From: Caballeronia peredens
GTDB taxonomy: Bacteria; Pseudomonadota; Gammaproteobacteria; Burkholderiales; Burkholderiaceae
Length of the DNA: 64,000 nt
Assembly: GCA_001544595.2 (NCBI GenBank)
Contig: FCOH02000007.1
Coordinates: 1 to 64,000 of the forward strand
Direction of reading: 5' to 3'
Below, piece after piece: positions 33,190-42,578 of this stretch (positions within the stretch are counted from its first letter, which is position 1; the number at the start of each line of letters is the position of its first letter). A program made the translations under genes and the position numbers. Under the pieces are notes generated by a model. It saw nothing but the letters and a program-made list of their open reading frames with translations. It had not been told where the DNA came from and did not search any database.

Positions 33190-36100
33190 ATGAAAGCTGA
33201 CCATCTGATCGCGGATTCGCGCACGCGCGGGCTCGATCCGAGCTTCCTTCTGGGCGGCGGCGAAATGGGCGCGCTCATCCGCCAGGTCGACTGGACACAG
33301 ACCGCGCTCGGCGCGCCCGGGCACTGGCCGCAGAGCCTCAAGACGGCCATCCGCATCATGCTGACTTCGAGCCAGCCGATCTGGGTCGGCTGGGGCCCGG
33401 ACCTGCTCTTCTTCTATAACGACGCGTACAAGTCGATCATCGGCGGCAAGCATCCGCACGCGCTCGGCCAGCCGACTTCGCTCGTCTGGCGCGAAATCTG
33501 GCACGAGATCGGTCCGCTGCTCGACACGGCGCTCGCGGGCATCGAAGGCATCTTCGTCGAACAGAAGCTCCTCATCATGGAGCGCAACGGGTTTCCGGAG
33601 GAAACGTATTACACGTTCTCCTACAGCCCGGTTCCCGATGACCGCGGCGGCGCCGGCGGCATCATCTGCGCGAACAGCGACGACACCCAGCGCGTGCTCG
33701 GCGAGCGCCAGCTGCTCGCGCTCCGTGAACTCGCGGCATCGGCCGCCGATTCGCGCACCTGGCGCGAGGCGTGCGAGCGGTCGATGAACGCACTCAAGAG
33801 CGCGCCGCGCGACCTGCCTTTCGCGCTGCTCTACGCGGCGGAACCGGGCGGCGAAACGGCGACGCTCGTCGGCACGTGCGGCATCGAGCCGGGACATCCG
33901 GCCGCGCCCGCCGTTCTCCGCGCCGGGCACGCGAATCCGTGGCCGTTTCAGGATGTTCTGCGCGACAACCAGGCGCGCGTCCTGACGGATCTGGAACAGC
34001 GTTTCGACGTCCCGCTGCCCACCGGCGCGTGGAATGTCGCGCCGGCGAGCGCGGTGCTGCTGCCCGTCGCGCCGTCGGGTGAAACGGGCCGCGCGGGCGT
34101 TCTGATCGCCGCGCTGAACCCGTATCGGCTCTTCGACGAAGGCTATCGCGCGTTCATGAATCTCGTCGCGGGCCAGATCGGCGCGGCGATTGGCTACGCG
34201 CACGCGTACGACGAAGAACGTCGCCGCGCCGAAGCGCTGGCCGAAATCGACCGCGCCAAGACCACGTTCTTCTCGAACATCAGCCACGAGTTCAGGACGC
34301 CGCTCACGCTGATGCTGGGCCCGCTCGAAGAACTGCTCGCGAGTCCCGGGCGCCTCGACGACGAGGACAGGCGGCTCGTCGAGATCATGCATCGCAACGG
34401 GCTGCGGCTGCTGAAGCTCGTCAACGCCCTGCTCGACTTCTCGCGCATCGAGGCCGGGCGCATCGAGATTCATCGGCAGGCGACGGACATCGCGGGCTTC
34501 ACGGCCGAACTCGCGTCGCTGTTCCGCTCGGCAATCGAGACAGCCGGCCTGCGCCTCGACATCGACATTCCTTCGACACCCGTCGTCGCATCGATCGATC
34601 GCGACATGTGGGAAAAGATCGTGATGAATCTGCTGTCGAACGCGTTCAAGTTCACGTTCGACGGCGCCATCCAGATCGCGCTCAGCGCGGATGCCGGTCG
34701 CGGCGTCGAGCTGAGCGTGCGCGACACGGGCATCGGCATTCCGGAAAGCGAACTCGCGCGCGTGTTCGAGCGCTTTCATCGCGTCGCGGGCGCGGCCGGC
34801 CGCTCGCTGGAAGGCAGCGGCATCGGCCTCGCGATGGTGCAGGAACTCGTCAAGCTGCACGGCGGCACGATTCGCGTCGAGAGCCGGCTGGGCGCGGGCA
34901 CGCGCTTCATCGTCGCGCTGCCGGAACTGCGCAAGCCCGACGCCGCCCACGACGCGCCGCACGCCGAGGCGAGCATCCGCGCGCGCACTTACGTCGATGC
35001 AGCCTTGCGCTGGACGCCCGACGCCGGTGAAAAATCCGGCGCGGGCGCCGTGGCGAACGAGGACGACGCACTGCTCGGCGCGCCCGCCGACGGGGCTCCG
35101 GGCGGGCGGAATGCGGCGGCGGGCCGCGTGCTCGTCGTCGACGACAACATGGACCTGCGCGATTACATGCGCCGCATGCTGGCCGCCGCGGGCCACGAAG
35201 TCATGGTCGCCGCCGACGGCGAAGCCGCGCTCGCCGTGGCCCGCGAGACGCCGCCCGAAGTGATCGTCTCCGACGTGATGATGCCGCGGCTCGACGGCTT
35301 CGGCCTGCTGCGCGCGGTGCGCGAGGACGCGGCGCTGCGCGAGACCCCGGTCGTGCTGCTGTCCGCGCGCGCGGGCGAGGAAGCGCGCATGGGCGGCCTC
35401 GAAGCCGGCGCGGACGATTATCTGACCAAGCCCTTTTCTGCGCGTGAACTGCTCGCGCGCGTGGCGAGCAATCTGCGGCTCGCACGGCTGCGGCACGAGA
35501 CCGAGCAGAGATTGCGCGACGAATCGCGCACGCTGGAAATCCTCAATCGCGTCGGCACGACGGTCGCAGGCGAACTCGAACTGAGCCGCGCGGTGCAGGT
35601 CGTCGTCGATGCCGCCACGGAACTCACCGGCGCGGCGTTCGGCTCGTTCTTCTACAACGTCATCGACGAACAAGGCGGCCGCTACACGCTCTACACGCTG
35701 TCGGGCGTGCCGAAAGACACGTTCTCCCGGTTTCCGATGCCGCGCAACACCGCCGTGTTCGGGCCGACGTTCGAGGGCGCCGGCATCGTGCGCTCGGACG
35801 ACATCACGAAAGACCCGCGCTACGGCCAGAACGCGCCGCATCACGGCATGCCGAAGGGTCATCTCGCCGTGTGCAGCTACCTCGCCGCGCCGGTCATGTC
35901 GCGCACGGGCGAAGTGCTCGGCGGCCTGTTCTTCGGGCATCCGCAGCCGGGCGTGTTCACGGCGCGCTCGGAGCGCATCCTGGCGGGCATCGCGGCGCAG
36001 GCGGCCATCGCGATCGACAATGCGCGGCTCTTTCAGGCGGCGCAGGACGAGATCGCCGAGCGCACCCGCGCACAGGAAGCGCTGCGCGATCTGAACGAAA

Positions 36101-38070
36101 CGCTCGAGCGGCGCGTCGCCGATGCCGTCGCGGACCGCGACCGCCTCTGGGAGCTGAGCGAAGACCTGTTCTACGTGGCGAGTTTCGAGGGCGCGCTGCT
36201 GCGCGTGAGCCCGTCATGGACGGCCGTGCTCGGCTTCGACTCGCAGCGGCTGCATTCGCACACGGTGATGGATCTCGTGCATCCGGACGACGCGCCGTAC
36301 GCCGCCGCGGAGCTCGAGCGGCTGCGTGAGAGCGGCTTGTCCGCGCGTTACGAATGCAGGCTCGGGCGCTCGGACGGCGGCTGGCGCTGGATTGCGTGGA
36401 ATGTCTCGTTCGATCCGCGCACGCGGCGCATCCACGGCGTCGGGCGCGACGTCACGGCAGACCGCGAAACCGCCGATGCTCTGCACCACGCCGAAGAAGC
36501 GCTGCGCATGGCGCAGAAGATGGAAGCCATCGGCAAGTTGACAGGCGGCGTCGCGCACGACTTCAACAATCTGCTGCAGGTGATCGGCGGCAATCTCCAG
36601 TTGCTCGCGAAGGACGTCGCCGGGCAGGACAAGCCCGAGCAGCGCGTGCGCAATGCGCTCGCCGGCGTCGCGCGCGGGGCGAATCTGGCGTCGCAATTGC
36701 TCGCGTTCGGACGGCGCCAGCCGCTCGCGCCGAAAGTCGTCAATCTGGGCCGCTTCGTGCGCGGCCTCGACGACATGTTCCGCCGCGCGCTCGGCGACGG
36801 CATCGAGATCGAGACCGTCGTGTCGGGCGGCTTGTGGAATACGCTCGTCGATCCGTTTCAGGTCGAGAACGCGCTGCTCAATCTCGCGATCAATGCGCGC
36901 GATGCAATGAAGGGGCACGGCAAGCTCACGATCGAGGCGGGCAATGCGTGGCTCGACGAGAGCTACACGCTGCGCAACGCGGACGTCGCGCCGGGCCAGT
37001 ACGTGATGGTCGCCGTGACGGACACGGGCTCGGGCATGTCGCCCGAAGTGCAGGAGCGTGCGTTCGAGCCGTTCTTCACGACCAAGCGCGAAGGGCAAGG
37101 CACGGGACTCGGGCTGTCGATGGTGTACGGCTTCGTCAAGCAATCCGGCGGCCACGTGAAGGTGTATAGCGAGGAAGGATTCGGCACGACAGTGCGCATC
37201 TATTTGCCGCGCGCGCGTCAGGAGGAAGACCTCGAAACGAACATCGACGCGGGTCCGGCGAAAGGCGGCAGCGAAACCATCCTCGTGGTCGAGGACGACG
37301 AAGAAGTTCGCGCGACCGTCGTCGAAATGCTGACCGAACTCGGCTATCGCGTGCTGCGCGCGAAAGATGCCCAAAACGCGCTCGCGATCGTCGAGAGCGG
37401 CGTGGCGGTGGATCTGCTGTTCACCGATGTCGTGATGCCCGGACCGCTGCGCAGCACGGAACTGGCGCGCAAGGCGCGCGAGCGCGTGCCGGGCATCGCG
37501 GTGCTGTTCACGTCGGGGTATACGGACAACGCGATCGTGCACGCGGGGCGGCTCGATGAAGGCATCGATCTGTTGAGCAAGCCTTATACGCACGAGGCGC
37601 TCGCGCGCAAGGTGCGATACGTGCTCGGGCTGCGCGCGCGAGACGCGGCGCCGGCCGCGGCGGATGTCGACACGAGCGTGCCCGACCCTATCGAAGCCGA
37701 CGCCGTTTCGCGCATGCGCGTGCTGTTCGTCGAAGATAACGAACTGGTGCGCACAAGCAGCGCGGAATTGCTGCGCACGTTCGGGCTCGACTTGATGGAA
37801 GCATGCAGCGTCGAGGAGGCGCTCGCGCTGCTGCGTGAGCATCGCTTCGAACTGCTGCTGACGGATGTCGATCTCGCGGGGAAGTCAGGCGTCGAGCTTG
37901 CGATCGACGCGTGCCGCGAGGTGCCGGAACTCGGCGTCGTGTTCGTCACCGGCTATGACCTCGCGTTGAGTGCCGATGAGCGGCGCGCGTTGCCGAAAGC
38001 CATTCAACTGCGCAAGCCGTTCGATCCGCTCGCGTTGATCAACGCCTTGAATGCGGCGGCGGTGCGGTAG
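33190..38070 (+). CDS. Hybrid sensor kinase with two kinase cores and three receivers
   Basis: A 1626-residue cytoplasmic signalling protein. The approximate order is: PAS-like 25-170, GAF 195-340, HisKA1 with phospho-His H366 (SHEFRTPLT), HATPase1 470-580, receiver 1 with D695 (VSDVMMPRLDG), GAF 790-940, PAS 975-1085, HisKA2 with H1123 (GGVAHDFNNLLQ), HATPase2 1215-1340 (GTGLGLSMVYGFVKQSGG), receiver 2 with D1413 (LFTDVVMPG), and receiver 3 with D1559 (LLTDVDLAGKSG). The two histidine kinase types differ: HisKA1 is of the classic HEFRTP kind and HisKA2 of the HDFNN kind. No transmembrane helix is apparent, so the signal is cytoplasmic. No cognate DNA-binding response regulator lies beside it. 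Confidence 0.93.
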   Translation: MKADHLIADSRTRGLDPSFLLGGGEMGALIRQVDWTQTALGAPGHWPQSLKTAIRIMLTSSQPIWVGWGPDLLFFYNDAYKSIIGGKHPHALGQPTSLVWREIWHEIGPLLDTALAGIEGIFVEQKLLIMERNGFPEETYYTFSYSPVPDDRGGAGGIICANSDDTQRVLGERQLLALRELAASAADSRTWREACERSMNALKSAPRDLPFALLYAAEPGGETATLVGTCGIEPGHPAAPAVLRAGHANPWPFQDVLRDNQARVLTDLEQRFDVPLPTGAWNVAPASAVLLPVAPSGETGRAGVLIAALNPYRLFDEGYRAFMNLVAGQIGAAIGYAHAYDEERRRAEALAEIDRAKTTFFSNISHEFRTPLTLMLGPLEELLASPGRLDDEDRRLVEIMHRNGLRLLKLVNALLDFSRIEAGRIEIHRQATDIAGFTAELASLFRSAIETAGLRLDIDIPSTPVVASIDRDMWEKIVMNLLSNAFKFTFDGAIQIALSADAGRGVELSVRDTGIGIPESELARVFERFHRVAGAAGRSLEGSGIGLAMVQELVKLHGGTIRVESRLGAGTRFIVALPELRKPDAAHDAPHAEASIRARTYVDAALRWTPDAGEKSGAGAVANEDDALLGAPADGAPGGRNAAAGRVLVVDDNMDLRDYMRRMLAAAGHEVMVAADGEAALAVARETPPEVIVSDVMMPRLDGFGLLRAVREDAALRETPVVLLSARAGEEARMGGLEAGADDYLTKPFSARELLARVASNLRLARLRHETEQRLRDESRTLEILNRVGTTVAGELELSRAVQVVVDAATELTGAAFGSFFYNVIDEQGGRYTLYTLSGVPKDTFSRFPMPRNTAVFGPTFEGAGIVRSDDITKDPRYGQNAPHHGMPKGHLAVCSYLAAPVMSRTGEVLGGLFFGHPQPGVFTARSERILAGIAAQAAIAIDNARLFQAAQDEIAERTRAQEALRDLNETLERRVADAVADRDRLWELSEDLFYVASFEGALLRVSPSWTAVLGFDSQRLHSHTVMDLVHPDDAPYAAAELERLRESGLSARYECRLGRSDGGWRWIAWNVSFDPRTRRIHGVGRDVTADRETADALHHAEEALRMAQKMEAIGKLTGGVAHDFNNLLQVIGGNLQLLAKDVAGQDKPEQRVRNALAGVARGANLASQLLAFGRRQPLAPKVVNLGRFVRGLDDMFRRALGDGIEIETVVSGGLWNTLVDPFQVENALLNLAINARDAMKGHGKLTIEAGNAWLDESYTLRNADVAPGQYVMVAVTDTGSGMSPEVQERAFEPFFTTKREGQGTGLGLSMVYGFVKQSGGHVKVYSEEGFGTTVRIYLPRARQEEDLETNIDAGPAKGGSETILVVEDDEEVRATVVEMLTELGYRVLRAKDAQNALAIVESGVAVDLLFTDVVMPGPLRSTELARKARERVPGIAVLFTSGYTDNAIVHAGRLDEGIDLLSKPYTHEALARKVRYVLGLRARDAAPAAADVDTSVPDPIEADAVSRMRVLFVEDNELVRTSSAELLRTFGLDLMEACSVEEALALLREHRFELLLTDVDLAGKSGVELAIDACREVPELGVVFVTGYDLALSADERRALPKAIQLRKPFDPLALINALNAAAVR

Positions 38071-38080
38071 GTTTGAAACG

Positions 38081-38124
38081 GAGGGAAGCGCGCCTGTTGA
38101 ATCCGACAGGCGCCCGCGTCCCTC
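38081..38124. terminator. Convergent terminator after the hybrid kinase
   Basis: An inner perfect 8-bp stem (GCGCCTGT with ACAGGCGC) is extended by an outer GAGGGA/TCCCTC pair across a small internal loop, and CTTTC follows. It lies between the converging kinase and DAHP synthase genes. Confidence 0.65.
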
Positions 38125-38149
38125 TTTCACATCATCGCATTGCGAACGA

Positions 38150-39283
38150 TCAGCCCGCGCGCCGCTTTTTCACCGCTTGCGCGAGCAATTCGAGCACCGG
38201 CTCGCTTTGCGTCCAGCCGAGACATGCGTCGGTGATCGACACGCCGTGCTTGAGCGGCACGCCCGGCTTCAGGTCCTGACGGCCCTCTTCCAGATGGCTC
38301 TCGATCATCACGCCGGTAATGCGCCGCTCGCCCGCTTCGAGCTGCCGCGCGATGTCCTGCGCGACATCGACCTGACGCAGATGCGACTTGTTCGAGTTGG
38401 CGTGCGAGCAGTCGATCATCACCTGCTCGCGCTGGCCGAGCGCCGCGAGCGACGCGCATGCCTGAGCGACGCTTTCCTTGTCGTAATTCGGGCCCGACTT
38501 GCCGCCGCGCAGAATGACGTGGCAGTCGTCGTTGCCGCGCGTCTCGAAGATCGCGGCCATGCCCATCTTCGTCATGCCCATGAACGCGTGGCTCGCGCGC
38601 GCCGCGACGATGGCGTCGGATGCGACCTGCACGCCGCCGTCGGTGCCGTTCTTGAAGCCGATCGGGCACGACAGCCCCGACGCCAGTTGCCGATGGCTCT
38701 GGCTCTCGGTCGTGCGCGCGCCGATCGCGCCCCACGCGATCAGATCGGCGATGTACTGCGGGCTCAGCAGATCGAGGAATTCGGTTGCGGTCGGCAGTCC
38801 GAGTTCGCTGATGTCGAGCAGAAGCTCGCGCGCGCGGCGCAGGCCTTCGTTGATGCGGAAGCTGCCGTCCAGACGCGGATCGTTGATATAGCCTTTCCAG
38901 CCGACGGTCGTGCGCGGTTTCTCGAAGTACACGCGCATCACGATGAAGAGATCGTCGCGCAGCCGGTCCGCCACGGTTCGCAGGCGGCGTGCGTATTCCA
39001 TCGCCTGATCGTGATCGTGAATGGAGCACGGTCCGACCACGACCACGAGCCGGTCATCGCGGCCATGAAGAATATCGGCGATGGCCGCGCGGCTCTCTTC
39101 GACGAGCGTCTGCACGTCGGGCGTGACCGGCAGTTCGTCGAGCAGGAGCGCCGGCGAAATCAGCGGACGCACCGCGCCGATACGCGTGTCGTCGATGCGG
39201 GTCGTGTCTTGCGTGGCGTCGGCCACGCCGGCCTCCTGATCACGGGAGGGATTGTCGATGCGGGTCAAGATAAGCTCCGTCAT
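38150..39283 (-). CDS. aroG: 3-deoxy-7-phosphoheptulonate (DAHP) synthase, class I
   Basis: A 377-residue enzyme condensing phosphoenolpyruvate and erythrose 4-phosphate, the first step of the shikimate pathway. Class I (AroF/G/H) motifs are present: VVVGPCSIHDHDQAMEYA (metal-binding Cys), YFEKPRTTVGWKG with the PEP-binding KPRT, GARTTESQSHRQ, and IDCSHANSNK with a metal-ligand His. The extended N-terminus (RIDDTRIGAVRPLISPALLLDELP) is the feedback-regulatory part, but the sequence alone does not tell which amino acid inhibits it. It is a single gene divergent from the HAD gene. Confidence 0.95.
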   Translation of the reverse strand: MTELILTRIDNPSRDQEAGVADATQDTTRIDDTRIGAVRPLISPALLLDELPVTPDVQTLVEESRAAIADILHGRDDRLVVVVGPCSIHDHDQAMEYARRLRTVADRLRDDLFIVMRVYFEKPRTTVGWKGYINDPRLDGSFRINEGLRRARELLLDISELGLPTATEFLDLLSPQYIADLIAWGAIGARTTESQSHRQLASGLSCPIGFKNGTDGGVQVASDAIVAARASHAFMGMTKMGMAAIFETRGNDDCHVILRGGKSGPNYDKESVAQACASLAALGQREQVMIDCSHANSNKSHLRQVDVAQDIARQLEAGERRITGVMIESHLEEGRQDLKPGVPLKHGVSITDACLGWTQSEPVLELLAQAVKKRRAG

Positions 39284-39459
39284 GCGTTATCGATGCAAAA
39301 TTCAGGTGTTTCATGCGCGTTTTCCGCGCGCAAACCGTGTTGCGGCGCAAACATCCATTATCGCACTTGCGGCCGATCGCGGCGTTCAAATGCCTTGCAA
39401 GCGCCTTGCCGAGAGTGCGTATCATGCACACAGACGGTCAATCGAAAAGGGAGCAGACC

Positions 39460-40134
39460 ATGCGTATCGAAACGTCTTTCCTGTTCGACCTCGACGGCAC
39501 GCTCGTCGACAGCGTTTATCAGCACGTTCTGGCGTGGAAGGAAGCGCTCGACGCCGAAGGCATCGAATTGTCGGTGTGGCGCATTCACCGCAAGATCGGC
39601 ATGAGCGGCGGACTTTTCACCAATCAGTTGCTGCGCGAGACGCACGGCGAGATCAGCGCGGACCGCGTCGAGCGGCTGCGGCAGTTGCACGCGGAGGCAT
39701 ACAAGCGGCTGCGCGTGCAGGTATGCCCGCTGCCGGGCGCGCGCGAACTGCTCGATGCGCTGACGCAGGCCGGCACGCGCTGGGCCATCGCGACGAGCGG
39801 CCGCATGGAGACGGCGCAGGTGAATCTCGAAGCCTTGGGCGTCGATCCGTCGAAGCAAGTGGTCGTCACGCGCGATCAAGTGAAGTACGCGAAGCCCGAT
39901 CCCGATTTGTTCCTCGCCGCCGCCGCGCGTCTGAACGTGCCGATCGAACATACGGTCGTCGTCGGCGACAGCATCTGGGACATGCTCGCGGCGCGTCGCT
40001 GCCGCTCGCTCGGCGTCGGCTTGCTGTCGGGCGGCTATGGCAGCGACGAACTCGAACGTTCCGGCGCCTTGCGCGTGTACGAAGATCCGGCCGATCTGCT
40101 GCTGCATCTCGACGAAGTCGCCGCACGCCCCTGA
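39460..40134 (+). CDS. HAD-superfamily phosphatase (phosphoglycolate phosphatase-like)
   Basis: A 224-residue HAD subfamily IA hydrolase. Motif I is FDLDGTLVDS (catalytic Asp10 and Asp12 region), motif II is in WAIATSGRM, and motifs III/IV are KYAKPDPDLF with VVVGDSIWDMLAA. A helical cap lies between motifs I and II. It removes phosphate from a small metabolite, probably a sugar phosphate or glycolate phosphate. AAGGGAGCAG precedes the ATG, so the longer frame upstream is not used. It is followed after 13 bp by the aldose epimerase gene. Confidence 0.88.
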   Translation: MRIETSFLFDLDGTLVDSVYQHVLAWKEALDAEGIELSVWRIHRKIGMSGGLFTNQLLRETHGEISADRVERLRQLHAEAYKRLRVQVCPLPGARELLDALTQAGTRWAIATSGRMETAQVNLEALGVDPSKQVVVTRDQVKYAKPDPDLFLAAAARLNVPIEHTVVVGDSIWDMLAARRCRSLGVGLLSGGYGSDELERSGALRVYEDPADLLLHLDEVAARP

Positions 40135-40147
40135 CCACATCGCAATC

Positions 40148-41188
40148 ATGACCGCTCAATCTTCCATCGACATGCGCACATGGGGCGATGCGCATCTCTA
40201 CACCTTGCGCAATGCATCGGGCATGCGCATCGACATCAGCGATCTGGGCGCGACGCTCGTCTCGTGGCACGCGCCGGATCGCAACGGACGCGTCGCCGAT
40301 GTGCTGCTCGGCCACGACACGCCCGACGAATATCTGCATGGCCGCGCGTTCATGGGCGCGATCATCGGGCGTTGGGCCAATCGCATCCGCGATGCGCGCT
40401 TCATGATCGATGGTGTAGCGCATGAAGTCGAACGCAACGAAGGCGCGAATCATCTGCATGGCGGATCGGCTGGGTTTCATCGGCAGATGTGGCGCGCGCA
40501 TGAATCCGCGGGCGCGCTCGTGATGACGCTGTCATCGCCTGCGGGTGCCGCGGGCTTTGCGGGCAATCTGGACGTGACGGTGCGCTACGCGCTTGCCGAC
40601 GACGGCACGCTGTCCATCGACTACGAAGCGCGCACCGACGCGCCCACGCCCGTCAATCTGACGAACCACGCGTATTTCAATCTGAGCGGCCAGCAAGGCG
40701 CGCAGGCGAGCATTCGCGACCATGAAATCGCGATTGCAGCCGATACGTTCTTTGCGATCGATTCAAGCTCGATTCCCGTCGCGCGCGAAAACGTGGCGCA
40801 CAGTGTGTTCGATCTGCGCACGCCTCGCTCGATCGGCGCGGGCCTTGATGCCTCTCACGAGCAACTCGCGCTCGCCGGCGGCTTCGACCATTGCTATGTC
40901 CTGAACGAAGGCCGCGCGCACGAACCGCGACCCGTTGCCGTGCTGTTCGATCCGTCGAGCGGACGCGAACTGAGCGTCGCGACCGATGCGCGCGGCCTGC
41001 AATTCTATTCGGGGAATTATCTGGAAGGCGTGCCGGCGCGCGGTGGATCGCGCTATCGCAAACATGCGGGTTTGTGTCTGGAAGCAGGCGGCTTCCCGAA
41101 CGAAATCAACATGGACGGCGCGCACGCCGTCCTGCGTCCTGGCGAGATTTATCGTCAGCGCACGCGCTACACGCTGCGCGTGCGCTGA
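40148..41188 (+). CDS. galM: Aldose 1-epimerase (galactose mutarotase)
   Basis: A 346-residue GalM-type enzyme that interconverts alpha and beta anomers of hexoses. Key elements are GRWANRIRDARFMIDG (about 77-92), EGANHLHGGSAGFHRQMW with an active-site His near 103, NLTNHAYFNLSG (about 176-187, second catalytic His), FDHCYVLNEG near 255 and LCLEAGGFPNEINM (catalytic Glu near 317). Unlike the other epimerase in this window it has the full classical motif set. It likely shares a transcript with the HAD gene upstream. Confidence 0.93.
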   Translation: MTAQSSIDMRTWGDAHLYTLRNASGMRIDISDLGATLVSWHAPDRNGRVADVLLGHDTPDEYLHGRAFMGAIIGRWANRIRDARFMIDGVAHEVERNEGANHLHGGSAGFHRQMWRAHESAGALVMTLSSPAGAAGFAGNLDVTVRYALADDGTLSIDYEARTDAPTPVNLTNHAYFNLSGQQGAQASIRDHEIAIAADTFFAIDSSSIPVARENVAHSVFDLRTPRSIGAGLDASHEQLALAGGFDHCYVLNEGRAHEPRPVAVLFDPSSGRELSVATDARGLQFYSGNYLEGVPARGGSRYRKHAGLCLEAGGFPNEINMDGAHAVLRPGEIYRQRTRYTLRVR

Positions 41189-41195
41189 CGCGCGA

Positions 41196-42332
41196 TCAGA
41201 AGATGGTGCGCAATCCGATCGACACGCCCGTCTGATTCGAGCGGCCGGGCAGTTCGACCTCGGCTGCACCCGTCACCTTGTTGAAGTCCACCGTGCCATA
41301 CACCTCGGTGCGCTTCGACAGCGCGTATTCCGCCAGCGCGACGCCCGTATAGCGATTGCCGCTGCCGGTCGCGCCGCCGCCGATGGCCGCGTTCTTCATG
41401 TGGTCGTAGTAGAACGCGCCCGTGAGCAGCAGCGCCGGCGTGATCTGATACGTGATGCCCGCAAACGGACCGTCGTCGCGGCGGCCCGAGCCCTTCAGGA
41501 TATCCGTGCCGGAAACGAGGCCGCGCTGCTGCAGGATGCTGTCGACGAAGCCGGTGTCGTCGGTCGAATGCAGATAGCCCGCGTACAGCTTCGCCTGGCC
41601 GATCGTATAGACGACGTTGGCGTTCCAGATCTTCTGCTTGTTGCTCGCGTTGTCGCTGTTCTGCTGATAGCCGCCGCCAATGGCGAGCGCGCCCAGCGCA
41701 TACGATGCCGTGAAGCCATACATGTTGCCCGCGCCGAGATGGCCGGGCACCTGACCGGAGAAGCCGCCCGCGCCGGTCGCCGTGTAATTCGTGCCGAACG
41801 AGTACATCGCGCCGAGCGTGAGGCCGGCGAACGTGCCGTTGTACTTCACCGCGTTATCGGCATAGAGACCCGCGCCCAGTGCCACCGGCAGCCACGCGTT
41901 CTCGAAGTAGTTGCCCACGGTGAGCGGATCGTAGGTGTCGCCGAGCATGTCGAAGAGCGGCGTCTTCTGACGGCCGAGCGTGAGCGTGCCATAGCGGCTC
42001 GACAATCCGACGAACGCCGCGCGATTGAACTCGCGCGCGCTGTCCGAATACTGGCCGTTTTCCAGTTCGACGCCGCTTTCCAACTGGAAGATCGCCTTGA
42101 GGCCGCCGCCCAGATCTTCGCTGCCCTTGAAACCGATACGGCTGTTGGTAATCGCGCCGTTGGTCATGAACAGCTTGCCGTCGTTATTGGCGTTGGCGTT
42201 GGTCAGATAGCGCACGCTCACGTCGGCGACGCCGTACAGCGTGACCGAGCTTTGCGCGAACGCGGATTGACACGCAAGTGCGATAAGGGATGCGCCGATG
42301 CCGGCGACGGCACGCGATGTGATGGTTTTCAT
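41196..42332 (-). CDS. Burkholderia-type general outer-membrane porin
   Basis: A 378-residue porin. A signal peptide (about 1-26, ending SAFA) is followed by the classic start QSSVTLYGVADVSVRYLTN. Inner blocks GFKGSEDLGGGLKAIFQLESG and RAAFVGLSSRYGTLTLGRQKTP are typical of the Gram-negative porin family of beta-proteobacteria. It has 16-strand beta-barrel amphipathic patterning and ends in the C-terminal Phe needed for Bam insertion (GLRTIF). It allows passive uptake of small hydrophilic solutes. It converges closely (7 bp) on the galM gene. Confidence 0.93.
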   Translation of the reverse strand: MKTITSRAVAGIGASLIALACQSAFAQSSVTLYGVADVSVRYLTNANANNDGKLFMTNGAITNSRIGFKGSEDLGGGLKAIFQLESGVELENGQYSDSAREFNRAAFVGLSSRYGTLTLGRQKTPLFDMLGDTYDPLTVGNYFENAWLPVALGAGLYADNAVKYNGTFAGLTLGAMYSFGTNYTATGAGGFSGQVPGHLGAGNMYGFTASYALGALAIGGGYQQNSDNASNKQKIWNANVVYTIGQAKLYAGYLHSTDDTGFVDSILQQRGLVSGTDILKGSGRRDDGPFAGITYQITPALLLTGAFYYDHMKNAAIGGGATGSGNRYTGVALAEYALSKRTEVYGTVDFNKVTGAAEVELPGRSNQTGVSIGLRTIF

Positions 42333-42578
42333 GATGTGTCGGAGACGTCTCTTTTGATTATTTCTGATGGGCTTTCACGACGCCTTTCAGTCCCCTGTCT
42401 GATTTTGCCTTTATTGGTCTTTAAGGCAATGCGTACAGAGTTTTTTAGGCGCAACGAGAAAAAGCACGCGGCTTTTTAACACATCCAATATCCTTACGCG
42501 CGCCCTGAAGCAAGGGGTGTCGTGTTTTACGCAACACTCCTTGCGTGTTTAGCGGCGCGTTTTTAAGCCCAGCGTTTT

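Noticed and set aside
32914..35940. A 1008-codon open frame on the minus strand
   Set aside because: It is the antisense shadow of the hybrid kinase, with no ribosome site or recognisable domain.
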